From the NCBI GenBank assembly GCA_030694985.1, contig JAUYTV010000055.1, positions 1 through 48,099 of the forward strand: DNA of 48,099 nt, read 5' to 3'. The notes under the pieces were generated by a model. It searched no databases. It saw only the letters and a program-made list of their open reading frames with translations, and was not told where the DNA came from. Positions 1-9,140 of this stretch are shown here, in pieces. Source of the DNA: Methanoregula sp. (GTDB lineage: Archaea > Halobacteriota > Methanomicrobia > Methanomicrobiales > Methanospirillaceae). Position 1 is the first letter of the stretch; each line of letters opens with the position of its first letter. The translations under genes were made by a program, and so were the position numbers.

Positions 1-7
1 AAAAAAA

Positions 8-685
8 TTATTCTTCTTTCTTCTCAGGTTTTTTGTAGCTCTCGACAAGAACGATCTCGGAGATGCCCTTGATATGCTCAAAACCCTCGTGAATGATCCG
101 GCCGCGCCAGAGCATCCAGCGGCGGTCGTAGTTGATTCCTGCGGGAAGAGTAACGGTTGCCTTTTCATCTTCAAGAGTTGCTTCCATCTCCCTTCCTGCG
201 TACAGGCGGATGAGACCTTTAAGCTCTTCGAGCGGGTCGGTGACTTCTTCTTCAATCTTATAGTGGTAGACAAGTGTCTGACCAGCGAGGGGTGCATTGA
301 AGTCCACAATCACGCGGTTGCCGATCACATCGACAACCGTGCCTTCACCGAGCTCTTCCATCTTGACCGGCATACCGCGGACCGGTTTCTGGGTGAACTT
401 GTTCTTGGGATAGGACTGAACACGTTTCATATCGCGGTCCCCGAATGCTTTTTCGGGTAGAACGGTTATATCGCCCTCTGCACCGGCTTCCATACCCACA
501 AGTGCTTCGTCAAGACCCAGAATTACATGTTTCTGGCCGACACAGATCGTTACCGGGCCATAGATCGCATTTTCGCTGTGAATATTGGCAGTTTTTGCTT
601 CTTCTTCAAAAGTAGAATCAAAAACATTACCATTCACACTGCCCGTATAGCTCAGTTTGATAAAATCTCCTTCTTTTATTGCCAT
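8..685 (-). CDS. FKBP-type peptidyl-prolyl cis-trans isomerase, long archaeal form
   Basis: A 225 aa cytosolic prolyl isomerase, expected to help fold proteins by isomerising Xaa-Pro bonds. The first ~30 residues (GDFIKLSYTG, then NGNVFDST) and the later GLDEALVGMEAGAEG stretch are the SlyD/FKBP core; the segment between about residues 85 and 135 matches the insert-in-flap chaperone domain, and the ~75 C-terminal residues are the extra domain of the long archaeal FKBPs. No signal peptide. AGGTG lies about 8 bases before the ATG. It is divergent from the CYTH gene across a 55-base gap that must hold both promoters. The family call is secure; client proteins are unknown. Confidence 0.93.
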   Translation of the reverse strand: MAIKEGDFIKLSYTGSVNGNVFDSTFEEEAKTANIHSENAIYGPVTICVGQKHVILGLDEALVGMEAGAEGDITVLPEKAFGDRDMKRVQSYPKNKFTQKPVRGMPVKMEELGEGTVVDVIGNRVIVDFNAPLAGQTLVYHYKIEEEVTDPLEELKGLIRLYAGREMEATLEDEKATVTLPAGINYDRRWMLWRGRIIHEGFEHIKGISEIVLVESYKKPEKKEE

Positions 686-740
686 GCTTCACCTGACTAT
701 ATTAAATCGCAACGATGACAGATAAAAGTGTGGCACACCT

Positions 741-1283
741 ATGCTCGAAGTTGAATTGAAAGTTAAAGTCCCTTTGCTTGAACCCGTCCGCAAACAACTG
801 CTGGAGAAAGGAGCGGTATGTTCAGGCAGGATACACGAGCACGATATTTACTATAACGCTCCCCATCGTGACTTTGGTGTCACTGATGAAGCAGTCCGGG
901 TCCGGTACACAAACGACCATGCGGTAGTCACCTACAAAGGAGCAAAGATCAAAAAGTTCGGGCTCAAGGCAAGAGAAGAGCTGAATACTGCAGTGGAATC
1001 CGGTGAAGTGTTTGAAAAGATGCTTAACCGTCTTGGTTTTACCAAAACCACTGAAGTCAACAAGTGGCGCGAGAACTACCGTTTCTCTGATGCTGCGATC
1101 TCACTCGATGAAGTTGATGAGCTTGGCACTTTTGTCGAGATCGAGATCCTGGCAGAAGATGAGAATTCCAATGCCGCTGTCCTGATTCAAAGAATTGCAA
1201 AAGAGATTGGTGTATTTGGCGAGCCAATCCTCGCCTCGTACCTTGAACTGCTCCTGTCTAAACGGTCAGCAGTTCAATTTTGA
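741..1283 (+). CDS. CYTH-domain protein (class IV adenylate cyclase / thiamine-triphosphatase-like)
   Basis: A 180 aa single-domain CYTH protein. The diagnostic ExExK signature is at residues 3-7 (EVELK), followed by the basic and acidic strands of the triphosphate tunnel (VRVRYT, VTYKG, AREELN, VEIEIL). CYTH proteins act on triphosphates; archaeal members are often called CyaB-like cyclases, but the sequence alone cannot separate cAMP synthesis from triphosphatase activity. No Shine-Dalgarno is obvious before the ATG, so translation may be leaderless. Its 3' end overlaps the convergent phosphoesterase gene by 26 bases. Confidence 0.85.
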   Translation: MLEVELKVKVPLLEPVRKQLLEKGAVCSGRIHEHDIYYNAPHRDFGVTDEAVRVRYTNDHAVVTYKGAKIKKFGLKAREELNTAVESGEVFEKMLNRLGFTKTTEVNKWRENYRFSDAAISLDEVDELGTFVEIEILAEDENSNAAVLIQRIAKEIGVFGEPILASYLELLLSKRSAVQF

Positions 1284-1899
1284 TATCTTTGGCATCGTTG
1301 CCGAAGTGAATCATTGCACAGTGCCCGTCCATTGCCGGACCGGGATTTACAATTTTTACACCGTCAACTTCCATTATGCCCCGTGATTCGTGAATGTGGG
1401 CACAGCACACGATATCAAACGATTTCATGTGCTTTCTTATGCTGTGACTCCCGATATGCTCATTTCCCGGTTTGTCGAGGATCTCATACGGGGGTGCATG
1501 GCAGAGCAGTACATTGTGAATGGACTTTTGCATCTTTTTCATCGCGCTGTTCAACACGTCATCTATCTGCTTGTCGGTCAGCTCGAACGGGGTTCCGAAC
1601 GGTGTGGGGTTGGATCCGCCAACACCAGCGATCGTCATCTTGCCAAGGTTGATACTGGCGCCATGAAGGCTGACGGTGTCGGAGTGTTCAAGTGTCTCTA
1701 GGATCTCACGCGGGTCACAGTTTCCGGGAACTGCAAAGCACGGCACATCGATACGTGAAAGCACGTCGTCGACCGTGTCAACTGGACCCATATTGGTGAT
1801 ATCTCCTGCAATAAATACCGCTTCTGGATTCAATTCCAGAAATGAATCAATTTTACCGAATTGACCATGGAGATCTGCTATCAATAGCACATCTTTCAT
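1258..1899 (-). CDS. Calcineurin-like metallophosphoesterase (YfcE/MJ0936 type)
   Basis: A 213 aa single-domain metallophosphoesterase. Metal-binding motifs appear in order: D9-x-H11, GDITN around residue 33, GNCD around residue 60, LCHAPP near residue 134 and AHIHE near residue 170. This is the full dinuclear-metal set of the small archaeal/bacterial phosphodiesterases such as MJ0936; the physiological substrate is unknown. No signal peptide, so cytosolic. Tail-to-tail 26-base overlap with the CYTH gene. Confidence 0.9.
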   Translation of the reverse strand: MKDVLLIADLHGQFGKIDSFLELNPEAVFIAGDITNMGPVDTVDDVLSRIDVPCFAVPGNCDPREILETLEHSDTVSLHGASINLGKMTIAGVGGSNPTPFGTPFELTDKQIDDVLNSAMKKMQKSIHNVLLCHAPPYEILDKPGNEHIGSHSIRKHMKSFDIVCCAHIHESRGIMEVDGVKIVNPGPAMDGHCAMIHFGNDAKDIKIELLTV

Positions 1900-1984
1900 G
1901 GTATATCATTTGAAGGGGGTCTAAAAAACCTTACCGCAGGTTCACTCCACAAACCCGTGTTTTTTCCCCTCAAAACGAGTTTTC

Positions 1985-2036
1985 CACAGACTTTTTTTGT
2001 TTCATTCAGGAGTGAACGCGCGGTTGTTCCGGCGAG
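1985..2036 (-). pseudogene. Short remnant of the radical SAM gene's 3' part
   Basis: A tract of about 50 bases matches the 3' part of the radical SAM gene near 3822-3875. The best-preserved part is a 26-base block at about 2011-2036 with one mismatch to about 3850-3875, and the match extends weakly upstream through the CAGACTTTTT segment. Same orientation as the intact gene, no open frame. I infer the scar of an old tandem duplication. The rest of the 204-base gap (1900-2103) shows only T-runs. Confidence 0.5.
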
Positions 2037-2103
2037 CGGGCTTTTTTTAGTGAAAGAACAATAGGGCCGGTATCATACCTGCAAGTTCCCCTGCCGGGCG
2101 GTC

Positions 2104-3438
2104 TTATTCTTTTCGGGAGAGCAGGTAAAAAACGATACACGGGATCAGGTAAAGGAGCGGTTCGTGAAATGAGATCCCAAAGAGGAACTCGCTATCCATA
2201 AGCATGGCGACAACTGCGGTTATGGGAAAGATAAGGAGGCGCAGGGAAATACTTTTCACCCGCGCCGCACCTGTTGCCGGATAGATAAGCCTCCCGCCTC
2301 CAGAAGCATGTTTCCAGAGAAAAAACATGATCAGGCCGGAGATAAGGATATTGGTATGAAACAGGACCCCGTACGGAATCTGCACATCGGTGATTTCATA
2401 CAGGAGCGATGTTAGTGGTATGAAAATGAGAGCCAAAATAAAAACAAAGGAGGTATAGACGAAATACCGGTCAAGTGTACGGATGTATCGCAACATTTCA
2501 AAGAACAGTATGTAAAAAATTGCAAAGATGATGAACAGGAAGACAAAAGTTACCAGATCTGCCAATACCCCGTCTCCTAAGTATTCCAACAGGAGAGTCA
2601 GGTCATCACTACCGGATAACTTGGGCAGCGGGATATTGTTCCGGATGATCAGCGTCATAACAAAGGCAAAGACCCCGTTTATCATGATCTCGAACATGTC
2701 GTGCGGGACTATACCGTTGCAGATACTGTCCGGACGGTGATTACCTGACACGGTTTCTTTTACATTACCACCGTCAATCCTGCAGCTACCCCCGCTTGCC
2801 TTGAGATTTCTCCAGGAGAATAGCGATGTCAGTGCAAATGCCACCATGGTGATATAGTAAATGTATTGTGTGTAGGGAAGATCAATTACTGCAAGGATGA
2901 TGCCGGCAAATGCAGTTACCGGAAGAAAGATCATCTTTAGCGTTATGCAGTCTATCTGCCAGCCACAAACACCGGGCCTCATCACCGCCGGTGTGCGGGA
3001 GATATGGAACCATTCGAAAAACAGTAAAAGACCCAGCAGGAGCATGATGCAATGGAATATTACTGGAAAGAGTGATTTATTCGGAAAAACCCCCGTGTAA
3101 TGGCACCCTATCGGTATCATAGTCAACAGCATCAGGATAGCAAGATGGAGATAAAGATAGGTCCGGTCAATGCGGGCAACCATATGAAAAACATGAAACG
3201 CGAGGATCCATATCATCCCGATGATCATGTATGCGGTGAGAAAACTCAGGATATCCGGTAGCTGCATAAGCCCGAAAACATGCGGTGAAACCTCTGCGAT
3301 ATAATCGCCATATGCCGGGATCCGGATCTTGGTAAAGAGGAGAAGCAGTGTAAAGACGAAGATTGAATTCGTCAGCCTGCCGATATTTACCTTTGTTACT
3401 GGTCCTTCTGTACCGATATCCTGCGTCATTACAATCAC
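2104..3438 (-). CDS. Double-repeat TMEM175-like (DUF1211) membrane protein
   Basis: A 444 aa protein with about 12 hydrophobic segments in two homologous halves. Each half opens with a TM1 resembling the TMEM175 motif (first half GRLTNSIFVFTLLLLF; second half FEIMINGVFAFVMTLII, close to the FSDGVFAI consensus), followed by a helix ending in a histidine- or aromatic-rich turn (FHVFHMVARIDR; FFEMLRYIRTLDR). Bacterial and archaeal TMEM175 proteins usually have one six-helix repeat and form tetrameric K+-conducting channels; this gene has two fused repeats as in eukaryotic TMEM175. The canonical FSD of repeat 1 is poorly kept, so function could differ. Residue M4 is an alternative start. Confidence 0.72.
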   Translation of the reverse strand: MIVMTQDIGTEGPVTKVNIGRLTNSIFVFTLLLLFTKIRIPAYGDYIAEVSPHVFGLMQLPDILSFLTAYMIIGMIWILAFHVFHMVARIDRTYLYLHLAILMLLTMIPIGCHYTGVFPNKSLFPVIFHCIMLLLGLLLFFEWFHISRTPAVMRPGVCGWQIDCITLKMIFLPVTAFAGIILAVIDLPYTQYIYYITMVAFALTSLFSWRNLKASGGSCRIDGGNVKETVSGNHRPDSICNGIVPHDMFEIMINGVFAFVMTLIIRNNIPLPKLSGSDDLTLLLEYLGDGVLADLVTFVFLFIIFAIFYILFFEMLRYIRTLDRYFVYTSFVFILALIFIPLTSLLYEITDVQIPYGVLFHTNILISGLIMFFLWKHASGGGRLIYPATGAARVKSISLRLLIFPITAVVAMLMDSEFLFGISFHEPLLYLIPCIVFYLLSRKE

Positions 3439-3751
3439 TAAGTGTATGGGAAGGGTTCGTGATAAGGTTCGCGGAAGATTCTTCTAAATGGACTTTGATC
3501 CGGATCGGGAAAGGCTTTTTTTCCCTTAATGATTGCCACCCGGGCCTTCTGATCGCTGACAAAAAGGGGGATACTAAAAAAATGGCGGGGTTGGTGTCTG
3601 AAGACAGGAATTCTCGTGGAATGATTTATTTATTCTGGTTGGAGAGCACCTCCCTACTGCGGGTTTAAAAAAAATTCCCCATGAGAGAGTTTCTCCCCAT
3701 CACACCTGTGACCATTTCATCGATAGTAAAAAAAAATATCCTGGCTAATCG
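3439..3751. other. 313-base intergenic gap, no gene seen
   Basis: The gap separates two minus-strand genes. It holds A/T homopolymer runs (3571-3581, 3665-3675, 3726-3737) that could be terminators or promoter elements. The small reading frames crossing it have no ribosome site and no recognisable protein character. Confidence 0.5.
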
Positions 3752-4849
3752 TTACCGGAAAAACCGTATCCCGGGGTCCGTCCATGACCCGGTCAGTCTT
3801 CCTGTCAGAGCAAGGGACCCGCAGACTTTTTCGGTCTCCGGAAGCAGGGAACGCGCGGTTGTTACGGCGAGCGGAGTTCCGGGCAACGGGATGAACCGGT
3901 GGACATGAACTTTCCCGGACCGTGCCACCTGTTTAATCAGGTTCACTGTCGCCAGCTGTTCGTCGTCACTCTCAAACGGGAAACCTACAATAAAATCTAC
4001 AACCGGAGTGATGCCGGATTCCGTGCAGAGATCTACTGCATGGATCACATCATCTACGGTGTGTCCGCGATGCAATCGTTCCAGCACAGCGTCACTTCCT
4101 GACTGGGCACCGAAATGGAGTTTTGTGTTTGTACAATAACGGTTAACGAGAGATAGGGACTCTTTGCAGATAAATTCCGGGCGCACTTCGGAAGGAAACG
4201 TGCCAAAAAAAATCTGGTGAGAAAGCCGTTTGAAGAGCGCCTCGATCTTTTCCCAGCGGGGATGGATACCATCAGAGCCATAAGCAAACGCATTGGGCGA
4301 GACAAACCGGGCATGCTCATAACGGTTCGAAAATTCTGCGATCGTATCGATCGAGCGGTGTCGCATGCAGTGACCAAAGATCTGTGGTGTCTGGCAGTAC
4401 CCGCAGGCAAACGGACATCCCCTTGAGATCTCCACAAACCCCTGCTTATCAGAAAACGCCGGGTACGCATCGAGCCTGACGCACGAAGCTGCCGGTTTGT
4501 GGTGATCGCGTGTCGCCACACCGGAAATATTTCCCGGGCCGCCATGCTCGATCTCTTCTAAAAGACGGGGCAACGTGTACTCCCCTTCCCCCACAATAAC
4601 ATAGTCTGCATATGCAGCAACTTCAGCTGGACATGCAGTTGCGTGTGGTCCGCCAACAATGGTGATACAGTCTGCTCCTGCAATCTCATCGCAGTAGAAC
4701 TGCTCATTGATTGAGTTGAGACTGTAGCATGTCACATCTGCTTTTGGAAGATCTACTAACCTGAGAGAAAAACCATCCAGTTCGCATGCGGCAGTGAGTG
4801 CTGCATATGAGTTCCGTGCCGCTTGGATCTGTCGCCAGTTTACCCGCAT
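3752..4849 (-). CDS. B12-binding domain / radical SAM protein (MJ_1487-like)
   Basis: A 365 aa protein. Residues 1 to about 115 have the B12-binding (Rossmann-like) pattern with IVGGPHA and VIVGEGE; residues ~135-345 are a radical SAM barrel with the cluster motif C145-x3-C149-x2-C152 (RGCPFACGYC). It later has FGAQSGSD and VVDFIVGFPFE, typical of methylthiotransferase/Elp3-like radical SAM folds. It resembles the archaeal MJ_1487 family; the substrate is unknown. Its 3' part is the source of the short remnant near 2.0 kb. It is separated by 47 bases from the lipoprotein gene upstream. Confidence 0.85.
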   Translation of the reverse strand: MRVNWRQIQAARNSYAALTAACELDGFSLRLVDLPKADVTCYSLNSINEQFYCDEIAGADCITIVGGPHATACPAEVAAYADYVIVGEGEYTLPRLLEEIEHGGPGNISGVATRDHHKPAASCVRLDAYPAFSDKQGFVEISRGCPFACGYCQTPQIFGHCMRHRSIDTIAEFSNRYEHARFVSPNAFAYGSDGIHPRWEKIEALFKRLSHQIFFGTFPSEVRPEFICKESLSLVNRYCTNTKLHFGAQSGSDAVLERLHRGHTVDDVIHAVDLCTESGITPVVDFIVGFPFESDDEQLATVNLIKQVARSGKVHVHRFIPLPGTPLAVTTARSLLPETEKVCGSLALTGRLTGSWTDPGIRFFR

Positions 4850-4896
4850 GATAAAAAAATAATCCTTTTGTGTTTGAAAAAAGAAAGGAAAATCGT

Positions 4897-5352
4897 TTAC
4901 TGGCGGGTGCGGTACGGGCTCATCACATCATTTATCGTGTAACTCTGCCCGTTGTCCATGGACACCCTGACAACCACTCTGTCCGTCTGTTTGGTGCCTT
5001 CAAGTTCAACATGATCACCTTTCTTTATACCTATGGTTGCCGTCTTTACCTGCCCGTCAGAACGATACAATGTCACATCGATCTTTTTTACATGGATCTG
5101 ACCCATACCGCCCTGGAAAATTACCGGGATATTACCCAGATAATCCTTCTCACCTACATCTGCCATGACCTGATTATAATCCGGCACTGAATCGGTTGGG
5201 GAGACAACCATGTTTCCGGTAGAATAAACTGGAGATCCGGTTCCTGATGCCGCAGCGGGTGCAGCGGAAGTATTCTGCGTTCCTGTACAGCCGGCAATTG
5301 CGAGTGCGGCACAGATGAGAATAATAAGAGAAACTGTGATTCGATACTGCAT
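4897..5352 (-). CDS. Secreted lipoprotein, paralogue of the one at 45.3 kb
   Basis: A 151 aa protein with a hydrophobic signal and lipobox (AIAGC, Cys about residue 21), then a Ser/Ala/Gly linker and a C-terminal beta-rich domain of about 85 residues. That domain aligns with the lipoprotein at 45303-45809 (shared pattern YQGG/FQGG, DG, GD-V/I-V-G-TK--DR, Y-V/I). It is expected to be anchored outside the membrane. The family is unknown to me and resembles other methanogen surface lipoproteins. Confidence 0.75.
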   Translation of the reverse strand: MQYRITVSLIILICAALAIAGCTGTQNTSAAPAAASGTGSPVYSTGNMVVSPTDSVPDYNQVMADVGEKDYLGNIPVIFQGGMGQIHVKKIDVTLYRSDGQVKTATIGIKKGDHVELEGTKQTDRVVVRVSMDNGQSYTINDVMSPYRTRQ

Positions 5353-5403
5353 ACCAGAAAGTACGAGTTGGAGTTATATGATGCTTGTGCTCAGGATCTC
5401 TAA

Positions 5404-5823
5404 TCAGGGAGAGGCAAGCTCACCTTCATATTCCAACTCCCCAAGATCCCCATCCACCGTCACGCGGGTACCATTTTTGAGCATCGTTATTGGCACATCA
5501 ATCCGGTCGATCATGGGAATTTTACTGATGATAGCACCGGTTGCGATGATCGCTTCAGCTTCAGCATTCACAATAGCCAAAGGCGCATGTCCGTTCCTGC
5601 TCAGTGCATACAGAACATAAGATCCGACCGTTGAACCTTTGCCATAGGGAAAAACCAGAACTTTACCACTGATGCACTGCCCATTAAGCGGATGGCCTTT
5701 TTCTACAATTATCCCTGAGTCCGGATCCACTCCGGACAGAAACGAGATCGGCTGTGGGCTCACGAGCAGCGGGCCACTTGCCTTTCCCATTGAAATACCT
5801 CTTCCTCTGATTAGCAAAATCAC
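5404..5823 (-). CDS. DUF126 / aconitase-X swivel subunit, phosphomevalonate dehydratase small subunit
   Basis: A 139 aa swivel-domain protein (RGRGISMGKASGPLLVS, DPDSGIIVEKGHPLNG, VFPYGKGSTVGSYVL, NAEAEAIIATGAI). In archaea this partners the DUF521 large subunit to dehydrate 5-phosphomevalonate to trans-anhydromevalonate phosphate in the archaeal mevalonate pathway to isoprenoid lipids. The large subunit is not in this window. The start is GTG at 5823; a TTG two codons later sits at ideal spacing from AGGTG and may be the true start. It is divergent from pan across only 29 bases. Confidence 0.88.
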   Translation of the reverse strand: MILLIRGRGISMGKASGPLLVSPQPISFLSGVDPDSGIIVEKGHPLNGQCISGKVLVFPYGKGSTVGSYVLYALSRNGHAPLAIVNAEAEAIIATGAIISKIPMIDRIDVPITMLKNGTRVTVDGDLGELEYEGELASP

Positions 5824-5852
5824 ACCTAATAAATGTTTGAAGATTTCAGTAT

Positions 5853-7022
5853 ATGATAGATATGGAAGAGACTGCCGTTAAATTCTCTGCACCGCAAAAT
5901 GAGCTCAAATACCAGATTCAGCTCAACGAGTTAGAGGCTATTTTACTCGATCTAAAGGTAAAAGTGGACGAGCTCCAGAAGGAGAACGGCCAGCTCAAGC
6001 GCGAAAATAACCAGTTAAAGCGCATGCCCCTCTTTGTTGCAGTGGTTGTAGATATTCTTAAAAACGGCGAGATTTACCTCCGCCAGCAGGGCAATAACCA
6101 GGAATACTTGTCCCTTGCTCCTGATGAACTCCGCCCTTATATCAAACAAGGGGCAAAAGTTGCAGTCAACAACGCACTTTCAATTGTAAAAGTAATCGGC
6201 AATATCTACGATTCCCGTGTCAGGGTTATGGAACTTGAGGAATCCCCGGATATCAGCTATGCGCAGATCGGTGGTCTTGTTGAGGAGATAAAAGAAGTCC
6301 GTGAAGCGGTTGAATACCCGCTGACACGACCAGAGATATTCAAGCGCGTTGGTGTCGAGCCACCAAAGGGCATCCTGCTCTATGGGCCACCGGGAACCGG
6401 TAAAACCCTTATTGCAAAAGCAGTAGCCCATGAAGCAAAAGCCACCTTCATCCGCATGTCCGGAAGTGAACTTGTCCATAAATTCATAGGCGAAGGTGCT
6501 GGTCTTGTCCGCGAACTGTTCCAGCTTGCCCGTGAACGTGCACCAGCGATAGTCTTTATCGATGAGATTGATTCTGTTGGCAGCATGCGCACCAACGACG
6601 GGACTTCCGGGAGTGCTGAAGTCCAGCGGACAATGATGCAGCTCCTTGCAGAAATGGACGGGTTTGACAACCGGGGCGATGTGCGGATCATGGCTGCAAC
6701 AAACCGTGTGGATATGCTGGACCCCGCCCTGCTCCGTCCCGGTAGATTCGATCGACTTATCGAAATTCCCCTGCCCGATCTGGACTCCCGGCTTGAGATC
6801 TTAAAGATCCATTCGCGGAATATGCATATGGATGGAGTGAGCTTAGAAATCGTGTCAGCAATGACAGAGAAGGCAACAGGAGCAGAACTCCAGGCAATCT
6901 GCCGCGAAGCCGGGATGATGGCTGTGCGGCGCGAGGCAGTGTCAATTGAAATGGCTGATTTCACTACTGCGGTTAGAAAAGTAAAACTGGATAAGATTAC
7001 TGATACCCGCATGTATACATAA
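5853..7022 (+). CDS. pan: Proteasome-activating nucleotidase PAN, copy 1
   Basis: A 389 aa AAA+ ATPase that unfolds substrates and feeds them into the 20S proteasome. Residues ~15-55 form the N-terminal coiled coil (ELEAILLDLKVKVDELQ), followed by an OB domain and one AAA domain: Walker A GPPGTGKT at ~178-185, Walker B with D237-E238 (VFIDEID), and the LRPGRFDR second region of homology. It ends in Met-Tyr-Thr, a match to the HbYX motif that docks in the 20S alpha-ring pockets. M4 is an alternative start. A second, divergent PAN lies 0.75 kb away on the other strand. Confidence 0.95.
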   Translation: MIDMEETAVKFSAPQNELKYQIQLNELEAILLDLKVKVDELQKENGQLKRENNQLKRMPLFVAVVVDILKNGEIYLRQQGNNQEYLSLAPDELRPYIKQGAKVAVNNALSIVKVIGNIYDSRVRVMELEESPDISYAQIGGLVEEIKEVREAVEYPLTRPEIFKRVGVEPPKGILLYGPPGTGKTLIAKAVAHEAKATFIRMSGSELVHKFIGEGAGLVRELFQLARERAPAIVFIDEIDSVGSMRTNDGTSGSAEVQRTMMQLLAEMDGFDNRGDVRIMAATNRVDMLDPALLRPGRFDRLIEIPLPDLDSRLEILKIHSRNMHMDGVSLEIVSAMTEKATGAELQAICREAGMMAVRREAVSIEMADFTTAVRKVKLDKITDTRMYT

Positions 7023-7148
7023 AAAAAATCACAGGATGCCGAGATCCGCAGCCTTACATGTACATGAAAATGGCAGAGTCATTTCCCCATTAAAAAGGTG
7101 TTTTTTATAAAAAATCACCCCTTAACAAATCAGGTATCAGGAGATCGC

Positions 7149-7643
7149 ATGAACATCCTTGTGCTCCAGAAAGAAAAAATCGATCTCCACCACACCCTCT
7201 TCACTTCTGAGACCAGCCGGATGGTGCTGCGTTTTTACCACCCGAAAAAAAAGCCCTGCGGAGTTTTGATAACCACAACTTCTCTTGGTAGCGCAATGTC
7301 CCTTGTGGCAGAACTGCGCTGGTATATCCGGCGCTATGCAAAGGAGTCGCTCTTTGAAGTGGCAAAAGGAATATACTGCACCCAGCAGATGGCACAGGAT
7401 ATCTATTACGAGCGGGTGACTGTGCTTGGTCCAACGTGGCCGCACCGCAGGCTCTATGGATTTTCTGGTGGCAGACGGATCACCACCGTGATCATGTCAC
7501 CGGGTTCCACGGTTGAAGAATATCACCAGGAATATGCCGGAGTCGATAAAGCGATAGAGATCTGGTGCACGGAAGACGAAGTGGAAGATATCGGAGAAGC
7601 AATTCCTCTTGAAGAAGCAGGTGGGACTGGCGGAGAAGAATAA
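7149..7643 (+). CDS. Conserved hypothetical protein between the two pan genes
   Basis: A 164 aa protein without signal peptide or membrane segments, opening with MNILVLQKEKIDLHH and ending in an acidic tail (EEAGGTGGEE). I do not recognise a family. The ATG at 7149 is chosen over one 17 codons upstream because AGGAG sits 7 bases before it. It is co-directional with pan copy 1 (126-base gap) and convergent with pan copy 2. Location between two PANs may suggest a proteostasis link, but that is context only. Confidence 0.75.
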   Translation: MNILVLQKEKIDLHHTLFTSETSRMVLRFYHPKKKPCGVLITTTSLGSAMSLVAELRWYIRRYAKESLFEVAKGIYCTQQMAQDIYYERVTVLGPTWPHRRLYGFSGGRRITTVIMSPGSTVEEYHQEYAGVDKAIEIWCTEDEVEDIGEAIPLEEAGGTGGEE

Positions 7644-7776
7644 ATCATTGATAAGTCCTGCATTCTATGTGCTAACTTATGGTACATACAGACGCGGGTT
7701 TTTTTAGCGTCCACTCACTGATGAGAGGGAGATTTGATCATTACCCACGGATTGTACGGGAACAAAAAAAATTCCC

Positions 7777-9087
7777 TTATGCAAACATCTCGCCTTCAAC
7801 ATCCAGCGAGCCACGGTTGAAATCAAAGATAACCTTTGCAACCGCTGCACGGAAATTTTCCTGCGTAATGGACGGGCTTTCCTTTCGTATCGCATACATA
7901 CCGGCCTCCATGCAAATCGCATAGAGATCAGCTCCGTTCCTGCCTTCAGTGAGCTGGGCAATTTCCATGAGATCCACATTGTCATCTATTGCAAGGGAAC
8001 GGCTGTGCACGTTTAAGATCGAGAGGCGGCCATCAACATCGGGAAGCGGGATCTCGATGATCCGGTCAAACCTGCCGGGACGGAGCAGTGCCTTATCTAA
8101 AATATCGATCCGGTTTGTGGCCCCGATTATCTTCACATCGCCACGCTTCTCAAACCCGTCCATGCCGGCCAGCAACTGCATAAGCGTCCGCTGCACTTCG
8201 CGATCACCGGAGGTATTTGCCTCAGTGCGCGACGCACCTACCGCATCGATCTCATCGATGAAGATGATGGTAGGGGCTTTTTTCTTGGCCAGATCAAAGA
8301 GCTCGCGGACAAGCCGGGCCCCTTCACCTATGTATTTCTGGACCAGCTCTGAACCTACCACCCGCATAAAATGGGCATTGGTCTCGTGGGCAACCGCTTT
8401 TGCAAGCAGGGTTTTTCCTGTGCCGGGAGGTCCGTGAAGCAACACACCTTTTGGAGGTTCAATACCAATACGCTTGAAAAGATCGGGGCGCTTGAGCGGC
8501 AGCTCCACGGCTTCCCGGATTTCGTTGATCTGGTCTTGCAACCCGCCAATATCTGCGTACGTTTCTGTAGGTGAATCCACCAGTTCCATGCCATATATCA
8601 GCGCATCGAAACTGTTTGGCAGAAGTTCGACAATTGCTAACGACTGCTGGTTGAGTGTACACCTCACACCGGGCTTGAGGTCATCGGCATTTACCGACGT
8701 TGAACTCCGCACCATAAAGCGGGGACCGGCACTGCTCCGCACAATCACCCGCGTGGAATCGACGATATCGGTGATGGTCCCGATGATCAGCGGGGGACTT
8801 CTGAGCTGTTCGCTCTCGCTTTTTAGCTTTCGCACATCGCGTTCGTACCGGATTTTCTGGGTCTCTATATACCGTTTGTCCGCCTCGCTCTGCCGCAGCT
8901 GCTCGCGGAGTTCGAGGTTCCGGGATTCTAAATTTCCTACACGCTCCATCATCTGGACTTCAAGATCGTGCTTGTCGTTTTCGATCTGGCCCAGCTGTTC
9001 ACGGAGTTGTTCAGTGAGCGCACGGTATAATCGGTAGAGCTCTTCTGGCGTCTGTGGTTCCGTGGAATGATGGATGATGTCACTCAT
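7777..9087 (-). CDS. pan: Proteasome-activating nucleotidase PAN, copy 2
   Basis: A 436 aa paralogue with a longer N-terminal coiled coil (about residues 15-90, rich in E/Q/R/L), an OB domain, and an AAA domain: Walker A GPPGTGKT from residue 219, Walker [12 protein letters not shown], and [16 protein letters not shown]. The C-terminus is Met-Phe-Ala, a phenylalanine variant of HbYX. The ATG at 9087 is preferred to an in-frame TTG four codons upstream. It is divergent from the aMBF1 gene with 53 bases between them. Two PANs suggest alternative or mixed hexamers, as proposed for haloarchaea. Confidence 0.94.
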   Translation of the reverse strand: MSDIIHHSTEPQTPEELYRLYRALTEQLREQLGQIENDKHDLEVQMMERVGNLESRNLELREQLRQSEADKRYIETQKIRYERDVRKLKSESEQLRSPPLIIGTITDIVDSTRVIVRSSAGPRFMVRSSTSVNADDLKPGVRCTLNQQSLAIVELLPNSFDALIYGMELVDSPTETYADIGGLQDQINEIREAVELPLKRPDLFKRIGIEPPKGVLLHGPPGTGKTLLAKAVAHETNAHFMRVVGSELVQKYIGEGARLVRELFDLAKKKAPTIIFIDEIDAVGASRTEANTSGDREVQRTLMQLLAGMDGFEKRGDVKIIGATNRIDILDKALLRPGRFDRIIEIPLPDVDGRLSILNVHSRSLAIDDNVDLMEIAQLTEGRNGADLYAICMEAGMYAIRKESPSITQENFRAAVAKVIFDFNRGSLDVEGEMFA

Positions 9088-9140
9088 CTCGTATCTCAAT
9101 TAGGTATATAGGGAAAATGGTATAAAGTGTTTGTGAGATT
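9088..9140. promoter_or_regulatory. Shared divergent promoter of pan copy 2 and aMBF1
   Basis: This 53-base gap contains TATATA (about 9103-9108), placed for the plus-strand aMBF1 start, and on the opposite strand TTTATA (complement of about 9121-9126), placed 35-40 bases before the PAN ATG. The spacing fits archaeal TATA boxes. Not tested. Confidence 0.45.
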
